Assembly: GCA_964511155.1 (NCBI GenBank) | Contig: CAZEEJ010000005.1 | Coordinates: forward strand, 1-60,659 | Length of the DNA stretch: 60,659 nucleotides | From: JAAYDF01 sp964511155 | Lineage (GTDB): Bacteria; Planctomycetota; Phycisphaerae; UBA1845; PWPN01 | Reading direction: 5' to 3' | In this document: positions 53,798-60,659 of the stretch, in pieces | How the letters are laid out: each line of letters starts with the position of its first letter | Numbering within the stretch: the first letter of the stretch is position 1 | Notes under the pieces: model-generated | The model's input: only the letters and a program-made list of their open reading frames with translations | Told to the model about the DNA's origin: nothing | Databases searched by the model: none | Made by a program: the position numbers and the translations under genes

Positions 53798-53893
53798 AAC
53801 GAGCCGCGGGCTTCAGCCCGCGCGGCTCTCCGGTCGGGATCAACGCTTCCCTCACGCACAAGCACCGCGCGGGCTGAAGCCCGCGGCTCGTTA
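53798..53893. repeat. Inverted pair of GAGCCGCGGGCTTCAGCCCG elements, family C
   Basis: One copy at 53798-53827 and an inverted copy at 53866-53893 (GCGGGCTGAAGCCCGCGGCT core), each with its own GGGCTTCAGCCC hairpin, 38 bases apart. The second copy ends about 18 bases before the truncated DUF6932-like coding sequence. Confidence 0.75.
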
Positions 53894-53911
53894 GATACTA
53901 GACCTGGCCAT

Positions 53912-54175
53912 GCGTGCCTGCGTGCCGGCGTTCAACGCATCATCTTGAACGGCAGCTTCGTCACGGATATAATAGAACCGAACGACGTGGACTGCGCGCT
54001 GCTGATCGGGCGAGGTTTTCCGAAGGATCGGGCGGCGGAAACGGAGCTTCGTGCTGGCCTGCCGTTCCTGGATATCGCGATCGTCCGACGAACGGACTTC
54101 GAGCGACTGGTCAAGGTGGTGTATGCGACCGATCGTTACGATGCGCCGAAAGGCATGATAGAGGTTATCTCATGA
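53912..54175 (+). pseudogene. 5'-truncated DUF6932-like (nucleotidyltransferase-like) gene
   Basis: The frame encodes ACLRAGVQRIILNGSFVTD, then IEPNDVDCALLIG, LPFLDIAIVRR and DAPKGMIEVIS, which match the C-terminal two thirds of DUF6932-type proteins. These carry a nucleotidyltransferase-like GSFVT...NDVDC pattern and are usually paired with a small partner. The N-terminal roughly 60 residues are absent: the sequence left of 53912 is repeat DNA and the frame has no ATG or GTG start with a ribosome site. The stop overlaps the partner start (ATGA). This looks like a remnant broken by repeat insertion or rearrangement. Expression from a TTG at 53945 cannot be excluded. Confidence 0.7.
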
Positions 54176-54372
54176 GCCTCAAGACTGACCGAGAACTCGC
54201 CAACACAAAGCGCAAGCTTCGTCTTCTGCAAGCCAGTCTCGAAGAGGCGCGCACTGACCCTGACGAGGATGAGCACATCCGCGAAGTGACGATGGAATCA
54301 CTCCGACGCCTGATCAACCAGTTCACGGAAGAGATCGCGCGCTACCAAGCCCATCAGCCGGCACGGCCATGA
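54172..54372 (+). CDS. Small helical partner protein of the DUF6932-like gene
   Basis: A 66-residue, highly charged helical protein (MSLKTDRELANTKRKLRLLQ... EVTMESLRRLINQFTEEIARYQAH) with heptad-like leucine spacing, suggesting a short coiled coil. The ATG at 54172 overlaps the stop of the truncated gene (ATGA). In intact loci a similar small protein follows the DUF6932 gene, which suggests a toxin-antitoxin-like pair. That interpretation is inference. Confidence 0.75.
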   Translation: MSLKTDRELANTKRKLRLLQASLEEARTDPDEDEHIREVTMESLRRLINQFTEEIARYQAHQPARP

Positions 54373-54430
54373 ACCAAGTACCCCAATCGCTCCCCAAAGT
54401 CCAAAGGACTTGGGCCACCCGGCCTACAGG

Positions 54431-54492
54431 GCCGCGACCGTGAGGGAGCGGTTCTTCTCGACTGCGAGCGACCGCTCCCTGACGGTCGCGGC
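54431..54492. repeat. Long inverted repeat, family D copy 2
   Basis: Arms 54431-54452 and 54471-54492 (GCCGCGACCGTGAGGGAGCG and inverse) differ at one position and match the arms of the element at 2158-2221. No T-tract. It lies between the small partner gene and the convergent PHP-domain gene. Confidence 0.8.
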
Positions 54493-54560
54493 TCTGAACA
54501 ACCGTCCCGCAGCCATCGAGGTCCGCAACGCCGGCGCGCAGAAACCAGGTGACGAGCCGG

Positions 54561-56999
54561 TCAGTCGTCGCAGGCGGGGTCGGCGGGGATCTCCGCGCCG
54601 GAGAAGCACAGACGCAAGCGGCTGAGGTCGTGCACATCCACGTCGCCGTCCTCACCCAGCCGGGCCCCCGCACAGGCGGGACCGTTTTGAGCCATGCCGG
54701 CACCGGTCAGGCAGGCTTGCAGCCGGGCGAAGTCGTCGAGGTCCACGTCGCCGTCCCGATCGAGGTCCGGCCCGACGCTACGCACATCGACGGATACCGC
54801 AAGGGTCTGCGAGCCGTTGAAGGCTTCCGGCGATGAAACGGTGATAGTAGCTTCGTGCACCCCGATGGGCAGGTCGGCCACGTCGTAGGATATCCCGATC
54901 ATGACGGGCTCGCTGCCGCACGTGCCGCTGTCCGGTTCCACGAGCAGCCAGTCGGCATCCACCGTCACGCTGTAGTTCAACGTCCCCGGCCCGGTATTGG
55001 CGACCGCGAAGCTGCCGGCGGTCAGGTTCTCTCGCCAATGGACGGAGCGCTCGAGCCGGTCGGGGCTGCGCCACAGCGTGGGAACCTCGATGACCACGCC
55101 GAAGGGGTTGGTGAAGGAGCTGCCGCCCTGGCCGGCCATTTCCGCCCGGACATAGGTGTCGATCCCGGGCGTGTTGAAGTAGTCGAGCGTCGGGCCGACG
55201 TGGATCACCACGCCCGCGGAGATCCAGCGGTAGTTCGCCTCGGGGAGCGGCTGATCGCCGGAGGAGGCAAATACCGTTATTGTACCCCCTGCGGCATCGC
55301 GAACGATCGCCTCGATCACCGGGGTCTGAGCGACGCTGCGAGACGCCGTCGGGGCGGTGGCCACGGAGCTGAAGTAGAACTGGCCGCGTTCCAGCGCCTC
55401 GCGGGCATGGCCCTCGGTCAGGCCAGCGAGGAGTAAGGTATTCCAATCGCGGCCGAGATGGCTGAGCGTGTGCATATCGTCGCAGGCAAGCCCCCATACG
55501 GGCCGGTCGGGCATCAGAATCGCCAGAACCTGGTCCCAGAGGTGCAGATCGTTGCCGGGCCAGACCGGCGACCAGTTGCCGTTGTAACGGCCACCCTGGT
55601 TGATGACCTCGAGACCGATGAGATGGTCGTACGTGGTGAACCAGCCGACGTAATCCTGAACCGTGTAGGTGTAGCGGCCGGGATGGTTGAGCACGGCCAG
55701 GCCGCCGGCCGCACCGACCTCCGTGAGCGTCTGCTCGAGATTGCTCGACGTGGTTTCGTACTGGATGAAGAAACTGTTCATGTGGTGGTGCTGGGATGTT
55801 TCGTTACCCGCGGTCGCCACCATGCCGAGCAGACCCGGGTCCCGGCCCCAGTTCTGCCACGGCCAGGTGCAGCGGTTGTGGTCGGTGAGGGCGAGGATCG
55901 TGTAGTCCCGCTGATGGTACTCGTCGATCGCCTGGGACGGGCTGAGGGAACCGTCACTCTGCGTCGTGTGGGTGTGCAGGTTGGCCTTGTGCTGCACGAA
56001 CGTGCCCCAGTCCACGTCCGCATACGGGTCTACCAGCGTGATCCATTCGTAGGCGAACACCTGGACGGACAAATCATCATCTTCGAGGCCCGCGTCGTTG
56101 GTTGTGGCGATCGTGGCGCGGCCCGCCGAGCCGATGTCCACGTGGATGGTTTGCTGATCGGGCCCCCCGGCGGCGAAGAGCACGGTCAGCACCCCGCCCG
56201 CCCCGCCGACGGGTGCCGCGACGGCCGGGTTGTCCGACGTGAGCGTGACCTGCACCGGATGAACGGCATTGCTGCCGGGCGCGATGGCCAGCACGACCGG
56301 CAGGTCCGCTTGGCCGGCCATCGTACGGATGAAGTCGGGCGTCAGGCGGACCCCGGTCACCGGCGGGCTGAAGGTGACGGTGAGCTTGGGTCTGCGGGCG
56401 GCATCCGTGCTCTCGCTACTGCGGATCTGAACGCCATCGGTGCCGGTCGGGCGGAAGATCCACCCGCGATTGCCCGTCGGGTTCGCCTGCCAGCCGACGA
56501 GGCTCGCCGTGACATTCAGGTCCATGCCGCCCAGAACACCGCCGTTGGCAGTGCCGACCAGGGCACCGTATTCATCGGGCTGTACGCCGGCATCGCCACC
56601 GAAGTTGTTGTACGTGGTGGACGCGGTCCAGGGCACCAGGACCTCGTTGACGTTACCGGCATGCCCGATATTGATGATGTCACAGGTGAGGATCGCCGAC
56701 TGGATCGTCGCCCCCGGCGGGATCTGCCCGGGGCCCGAGCCGAAGAGCCCCTCGAAGCGCAGCAGGCCATAGTTGACGCCCCCACCGTCGTCACCATCCC
56801 ACTCGATAACCGCAGCGGAGCCCTGCGGGGTGTCCGCCGCGGAACCTTTCAGGAACGTGTCCACCGCCCCGGCGTAGCCGCCCGCCCCCTGCTGGAAGAC
56901 AAGGCTCTCCGCCAAAACAGGCGACCCGGCAGCCAGCGTCACCAGAACCAGGGACACCAGCAGGGCGGCGCCTCTCTCCACCTGCCAAGGATATGCCAT
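54561..56999 (-). CDS. Secreted PHP-domain metallophosphoesterase-like protein with dockerin-like tail
   Basis: An 812-residue exported protein. Signal peptide at about residues 10-31. A DNRLRE-like domain (for example AVDTFLKGSAADTPQGS and VPWTASTTYNNFGG) is followed by Ig-like sequence and then a PHP domain with HKANLHTHTTQSDGSLSPSQ, ILALTDHNRC, GNETSQHHH, VLNHPGRY and GLACDDMHT metal-binding residues. The C-terminal part has a beta-domain and two calcium loops (DLDRDGDVDLDDFARLQACL and GEDGDVDVHDLSRLRLCF), ending IPADPACDD. The ATG at 56999 has an excellent GGAGGTGA site; a TTG further upstream is not needed. PHP proteins usually cut phosphoesters in the cytoplasm, so an exported one with this tail is unusual. 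Confidence 0.9.
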   Translation of the reverse strand: MAYPWQVERGAALLVSLVLVTLAAGSPVLAESLVFQQGAGGYAGAVDTFLKGSAADTPQGSAAVIEWDGDDGGGVNYGLLRFEGLFGSGPGQIPPGATIQSAILTCDIINIGHAGNVNEVLVPWTASTTYNNFGGDAGVQPDEYGALVGTANGGVLGGMDLNVTASLVGWQANPTGNRGWIFRPTGTDGVQIRSSESTDAARRPKLTVTFSPPVTGVRLTPDFIRTMAGQADLPVVLAIAPGSNAVHPVQVTLTSDNPAVAAPVGGAGGVLTVLFAAGGPDQQTIHVDIGSAGRATIATTNDAGLEDDDLSVQVFAYEWITLVDPYADVDWGTFVQHKANLHTHTTQSDGSLSPSQAIDEYHQRDYTILALTDHNRCTWPWQNWGRDPGLLGMVATAGNETSQHHHMNSFFIQYETTSSNLEQTLTEVGAAGGLAVLNHPGRYTYTVQDYVGWFTTYDHLIGLEVINQGGRYNGNWSPVWPGNDLHLWDQVLAILMPDRPVWGLACDDMHTLSHLGRDWNTLLLAGLTEGHAREALERGQFYFSSVATAPTASRSVAQTPVIEAIVRDAAGGTITVFASSGDQPLPEANYRWISAGVVIHVGPTLDYFNTPGIDTYVRAEMAGQGGSSFTNPFGVVIEVPTLWRSPDRLERSVHWRENLTAGSFAVANTGPGTLNYSVTVDADWLLVEPDSGTCGSEPVMIGISYDVADLPIGVHEATITVSSPEAFNGSQTLAVSVDVRSVGPDLDRDGDVDLDDFARLQACLTGAGMAQNGPACAGARLGEDGDVDVHDLSRLRLCFSGAEIPADPACDD

Positions 57000-57075
57000 C
57001 GGGCTCACCTCCAACTGTTAAGGATAGGTAAAGACAACGGAGAACTCAAGGCGGTGCGGGCCAGAAGAAGCCCCG

Positions 57076-57094
57076 GCCCACAGATCACTCAGAT
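57076..57094. repeat. Single arm of family F repeat
   Basis: GCCCACAGATCACTCAGAT matches, in inverse orientation, the arms at 12638-12705 and 30501-30528. Confidence 0.6.
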
Positions 57095-57130
57095 GACGTA
57101 ACGTGGGCTCTGCCCACAACCCAAAACGAA

Positions 57131-57206
57131 TCTCACGCAGAGGCGCAGAGACCGCAGAGACACTCAGCAACGCCTCTCTCTGCGATCTCTGCGCCTCTGC
57201 GTGAGA
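57131..57206. repeat. Inverted repeat of the CTCTGCG type
   Basis: Arms 57131-57160 and 57177-57206 (TCTCACGCAGAGGCGCAGAG and inverse) are near-perfect over about 30 bases with a 16-base loop. Elements of this kind are scattered through many bacterial genomes. It lies in the space between the PHP gene and the NTPase gene. Confidence 0.8.
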
Positions 57207-57526
57207 TCTCCTCTGGCTGTGGGCATAACCCGCGCTGCGACACCTGTGGATCATCTCCTGACTCGGACTACTGATCGGTCAGTGTGTGCTGGAAAGCAAG
57301 GCGCTCCCCGCCGACGGGCATCGCCGCTTCACTGCGTAGAGATCGCCCCCGGTGCCGGGGCCGACACCATGCAGAGTAGCTCCTGCATGCCGTTACGGAT
57401 GGTGAAGCAAGAGGCTTCCGCACACCGCCAAACTGGCATATACTGTGGGCTGCAACACGTGGCTGGCCGGCTCCGCCGGGGGACAAGCCCGGCCACCGCT
57501 CTGCGGGACAATCAGAGGATCGCCCG

Positions 57527-60500
57527 TTGGCCAAGGCCCCTACAGACGCTGCCTTCGTTATTACGGCCGCCGGGGTTGCGGGATTCGCCGTGCTGTGCGC
57601 GACGGGGATCGTACCCACCGCCGTCTTGGCAAGCGCGACAGGCGGCCTGGGTGCCAGCGTGCTCGCCGGCGTAATCGCCAACGCTCTGAGCGCAGCGGCC
57701 CGCTGCACGCCTTCGCGCTTGCGTTCCTCCACCAGTCTGGGCAAAAACAACGACCTCGTCCGGCTCACGGCGGACGCCGCCTACCATTGTGCGCGGACGG
57801 TAACAGAGCGGCGCCCGCGCTGGAAAGTTTGCTGCTGGGGCGAGCGTCGGGCGCTGGGGCGGGCCGCCCGCAGACTGCGAGAACAGTGGGCCAACGTGGA
57901 TGCGTCGAGTCTGGGCGAGACCTGCCGCTCTGAACGGGTCGTTGACTGGTTCCGGCAATCCATGACCGATGCGGCGGGTATTCCCGCTCCCCTGGATCTG
58001 CACCAGTGGAGGAACTTGGTCTACAACGCATGCGACGGCAAGCTCGCCACCAAGTTGCGCGACGAGTTGGCGGCCGAACTCCACGCGAAGTTCACGCGCT
58101 GGGTGCGCGAGCGTTTCAAGGCCGACGCCATGGGCGACACCCCGGCCAAGGGGCGCGCCTACGCCGCCCTCCAGATGGCGTTGCTGGGCGGGTTGTATGA
58201 AGCGATAACCCAGGTAGCCGATTCCAGCGAGCGCACCAGGGTGGGCGTCGATCAGCTTACCAAGGCCGTCGAGGACATCCGCCGGCGCGTCGACGACATC
58301 GCCAAAGCCCACCCCGACCTGAGCGAACTGGCCAACCAACTCCGGCAATCCGAAGCTCGATTGCTCGAAGCCATCGGCGCCAACCACGCGCCGCTTATCA
58401 CGCTTCCCAAGCCCGATCCCGAGGGCCCCCGCTTCGTCTTCCGTACCGAGCGGCTCACGCTTGTCGGCCGCGAGGCGGAACTGGCGGAACTCAACGGCTG
58501 GCTCGACGAAGAGCGCCCGTTCTCCTGGGATCTGTGGACCGGCCCAGCCGGCAGCGGCAAAAGCCGACTAGCTCTCCGCCTATGCCGCGAGCGGACGAAA
58601 GAGGGCTGGCGAGCGGGTTTCTACGACCACCAGAGCGACCACCCCGTCCGTTGGGACAACTGGGACCCTGCCCGCGACACCCTGATCGTCTTCGACTACG
58701 TTCACGAACGCGCCGATAAGATCGGCGCTGCCCTGCGCACACTGGCCGGCCGGTCGTGGCCCAAGGGGCGACGCGTGCGCGTGCTGTTGCTGGAGCGCGA
58801 GATCGCGCGACCGCCGGACGCCCCCAAGGAGGACGTACCGACCAAGGTCACCCAGGCGTTGCCCGGCTGGTTTGACGAGCTGATTCGTGAAGGCAAGCAG
58901 AACCCCGCCCCCTTCCGCGAGACGCACGCCCGTCAGGACATCGAACGACCCGAGCGTCCCATCGCCGGTGTGGATGACGACGCCCTTGCTGCCATGGTGC
59001 GGGAGGAGACGCGGCTTGCGACGGACGGAACGCCCGCTGTGATCGAGGATGATGAGGTCGCGAAGCGCATCAACATCATCAAGCAGATCGACCCGCGCGC
59101 CCGCCCGCTCTTCGCCGCGATGGCCGCCGAGGCGATTCGCGAGAACACGGCGACTGATGCTACGCTCGCGAAATGGGACGTTCGCGAACTCGTCGACTAC
59201 ATCCGCGACAAGGAGCACACCCGCTGGACCAAGGCATTGAAGGGGCATGGCGTCAGCGAATCTGCCGCCATCGCCCGCTGGGAGCGCTTTGCGTGCCTGG
59301 CCACCATGTGCGGGGGCTTGATCGGCGACGCCCGCCGAAAGGCCTTGACCCATAGCAACGCGGGGCTGCCGAATCGGGAAGACTGGCGCAACGGCGAGAC
59401 CTACCGCCTGCTGATCGCGGGCGGCTCCAACGACGAAGCCGCCCCCCTCGAACCGGATGTACTCGGCGAGGCATACGTACTCGATTGGCTTGGGGATGAT
59501 CCGGACTTTGCCAAGGGACTCGTTGATCTGGCCTGGCAAGTGGGTTCCGGAAGCGGCCAAGGAGCCAGCGGCCGCGCAGGCGGCGCCGGCTTTGCCGGCT
59601 TCCTCACCCGGGCGGCGCAGAACTTCCCCGACCATCCGATGGTCGATCAACTCCTTGCCCCCATCTCGGTAGCCGATCCGAGAGCCCTGGCCAACGCCCA
59701 CCTTGCGCGCACCCTGCGCCCCTTCCTGGCCGGTGATTTGACAAAACTTGCCGCACGCGGCCGCACGCTCCTGCTTGCCCCAGAGCAGCCCCCGCTCGTG
59801 CGGACACTCGGCGCACTCATGTGGACCCAAGGCCCTTTCTCCGCGGAGGCCCTCGACGAGTTGCTCGACGAGGTAGGTCCACTCAACAACCAACACACCG
59901 AGGACGCCGCCGTACGCGAGCTGTTGGCCCAGGGGCTGGCCAACGCGATCGCCCACGCCGGGGCCGACCACGACCGGGCGGACCGGCTGCTGGACGAGCT
60001 ACGCACGCTGCAACAGCAGCACGCCGAGGACGCCGCCGTGCGCGAGCAGTTGGCCAAGGGACTGAACAACGTCATCTTCCACGCCCGGGCCGACCACGAC
60101 CGGGCGGACCGGCTGTTGGACAAGCTGCGCACACTGCAACAGCAGTACGCCGAGGACGCCGCCGTACGCGAGCCGTTGGCCAAGGGGCTGAACAACGCCA
60201 TCGCCCACGCCGGGGCCGACCACGACCGTGCGGACCGGCTGCTCGACGAACTGCGCACCCTGGACCAGCGGTACGCCGATGACGCCGCCGTGCGCAGGCA
60301 GTTGGCCAACGGGCTGTTCAATGCCTTTAACAACGCCGGGGCCGACCACGACCGCGCGGACCGGCTGCTGGACGAGCTACGCGCACTGCAACAGCAGCAC
60401 GCCGAGGACGCCGCCGTACGCGAACGGTTGGCCAAGGGGCTGACCAACGCGATCGCCCCCGCCGGGGCCGACCACGACCGCGCGGACCGGCTGCTGAAAG

Positions 60501-60659
60501 AGCTACGCACACTGCAACAGCAGCACGCCGAGGACGTCGCCGTACGCGAGCTGTTGGCCAAGGGACTGAACAACGCCATCGCCGACGCCGGGGCCGACCA
60601 CGACCGGGCGGACCGACTGCTGGACGAGCTACGCACACTGCAACAGCAGCACGCCGAGG
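57527..60659 (+). CDS. STAND-like P-loop NTPase with tandem TPR-like repeats, 3' end cut off
   Basis: The frame stays open to the window end (at least 1044 codons). The start is taken as TTG at 57527, after AGAGGAT; no ATG or GTG lies between it and the in-frame stop at 57377. Residues 8-60 are rich in Gly/Ala and hydrophobic (ITAAGVAGFAVLCATGIV and GGLGASVLAGVIANAL), possibly membrane-inserting. A helical region to about 310 follows, then LVGREAELAELNGWL, Walker A GPAGSGKSR (residues 339-346) and Walker B LIVFDY (Asp390). From about residue 790 a tandem array of 42-residue TPR-like units follows. The architecture resembles STAND NTPases that sense a signal through repeats and release an effector. 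The trigger and the effector activity are unknown. Confidence 0.88.
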   Translation, partial: MAKAPTDAAFVITAAGVAGFAVLCATGIVPTAVLASATGGLGASVLAGVIANALSAAARCTPSRLRSSTSLGKNNDLVRLTADAAYHCARTVTERRPRWKVCCWGERRALGRAARRLREQWANVDASSLGETCRSERVVDWFRQSMTDAAGIPAPLDLHQWRNLVYNACDGKLATKLRDELAAELHAKFTRWVRERFKADAMGDTPAKGRAYAALQMALLGGLYEAITQVADSSERTRVGVDQLTKAVEDIRRRVDDIAKAHPDLSELANQLRQSEARLLEAIGANHAPLITLPKPDPEGPRFVFRTERLTLVGREAELAELNGWLDEERPFSWDLWTGPAGSGKSRLALRLCRERTKEGWRAGFYDHQSDHPVRWDNWDPARDTLIVFDYVHERADKIGAALRTLAGRSWPKGRRVRVLLLEREIARPPDAPKEDVPTKVTQALPGWFDELIREGKQNPAPFRETHARQDIERPERPIAGVDDDALAAMVREETRLATDGTPAVIEDDEVAKRINIIKQIDPRARPLFAAMAAEAIRENTATDATLAKWDVRELVDYIRDKEHTRWTKALKGHGVSESAAIARWERFACLATMCGGLIGDARRKALTHSNAGLPNREDWRNGETYRLLIAGGSNDEAAPLEPDVLGEAYVLDWLGDDPDFAKGLVDLAWQVGSGSGQGASGRAGGAGFAGFLTRAAQNFPDHPMVDQLLAPISVADPRALANAHLARTLRPFLAGDLTKLAARGRTLLLAPEQPPLVRTLGALMWTQGPFSAEALDELLDEVGPLNNQHTEDAAVRELLAQGLANAIAHAGADHDRADRLLDELRTLQQQHAEDAAVREQLAKGLNNVIFHARADHDRADRLLDKLRTLQQQYAEDAAVREPLAKGLNNAIAHAGADHDRADRLLDELRTLDQRYADDAAVRRQLANGLFNAFNNAGADHDRADRLLDELRALQQQHAEDAAVRERLAKGLTNAIAPAGADHDRADRLLKELRTLQQQHAEDVAVRELLAKGLNNAIADAGADHDRADRLLDELRTLQQQHAE
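59900..60659 (+). repeat. Tandem 126-bp coding repeats (42-residue TPR-like units)
   Basis: The GAGGACGCCGCCGT phase point recurs at 59900, 60026, 60152, 60278, 60404, 60530 and 60656, exactly every 126 bases, and the array runs off the window edge. Units are highly alike at DNA level (ADHDRADRLLDELRTLQQQH in protein), pointing to recent duplication. Most differences are in single codons at the same few places. Confidence 0.95.

Larger units (their letters stand above)
57000..57526. other. Intergenic region with repeats between divergent genes
   Basis: Besides the two repeats listed separately (57076-57094 and 57131-57206), the 527-bp stretch holds a short GTGGGCTCTGCCCAC palindrome and, at 57461-57497, GC-rich sequence with inverted GGCCGG/CCGGCC motifs. 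No gene is evident. The AGAGGAT ribosome site of the NTPase gene lies at 57514-57520. Confidence 0.55.

Noticed and set aside
58580..60636. Long minus-strand frames across the NTPase gene, some with a serine/alanine-rich repeat pattern
   Set aside because: They are shadows of the plus-strand coding repeats. The plus frame carries Walker motifs and TPR-like sequence.
59900..60659. Regular repeats considered as a CRISPR array
   Set aside because: The period is 126 bases with no unique spacers, and the whole unit is in-frame coding sequence.

Overview
The window looks like a stretch of chromosome from a GC-rich member of the Planctomycetota, probably Phycisphaerae-like. This is inference from several signs: very large secreted proteins with dockerin-like calcium-binding tails, two of which end in the same DPACDD string; exopolysaccharide genes of the XrtA/PEP-CTERM-associated type; many dispersed intergenic palindromes; and a repeat-rich STAND NTPase. 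No rRNA, tRNA, CRISPR array, insertion sequence or phage gene was recognised.

Layout. 1-444 is the 3' end of a membrane protein gene. Then come a spmA-spmB pair (minus), a NamZ-like DUF1343 gene and gpmA (both plus). From 33193 down to 4569 runs a minus-strand exopolysaccharide locus of 23 genes over 28.6 kb. It opens with a UpxY/NusG-type antiterminator. It also encodes a sugar-nucleotide epimerase, six GT4-type glycosyltransferases, four hexapeptide acyltransferases, an O-antigen ligase/polymerase-like protein, an MBOAT plus SGNH O-acetylation pair, three CE4 deacetylases, a FemAB-like protein, a methyltransferase, an ATP-grasp protein, a heparinase II/III-like lyase, and a protein that joins a Wzx-type flippase to a second lyase domain. 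Most genes overlap by 1-26 bp or lie close together, so one long transcript kept open by the antiterminator is likely. No initiating glycosyltransferase, exosortase, Wza or Wzc is visible here.

Upstream of that locus lie a VanZ-like gene, a DEAD-box helicase with a DEVD motif, alanine racemase, a glycogen-synthase-like glycosyltransferase and a PIN-domain toxin-antitoxin pair. Next are two large secreted proteins (minus): a 2579-residue subtilisin-like protease with a dockerin, and an 861-residue beta-propeller/Ig protein that ends at a strong intrinsic terminator. A plus-strand pair follows, encoding an unusual cytochrome bd-like oxidase whose subunit I carries a c-type heme motif. A cluster of palindromic repeats abuts a 5'-truncated DUF6932-like gene and its small partner. 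A secreted PHP-domain protein follows on the minus strand.

The right edge holds an incomplete plus-strand gene, read from a TTG at 57527 to the window end. It encodes a glycine/alanine-rich hydrophobic N-terminus, a STAND-like P-loop NTPase and a tandem array of 42-residue TPR-like units with an exact 126-bp period. This architecture matches rapidly diversifying NTPase conflict systems. Together with the flippase-lyase fusion it is the best candidate for something undescribed.
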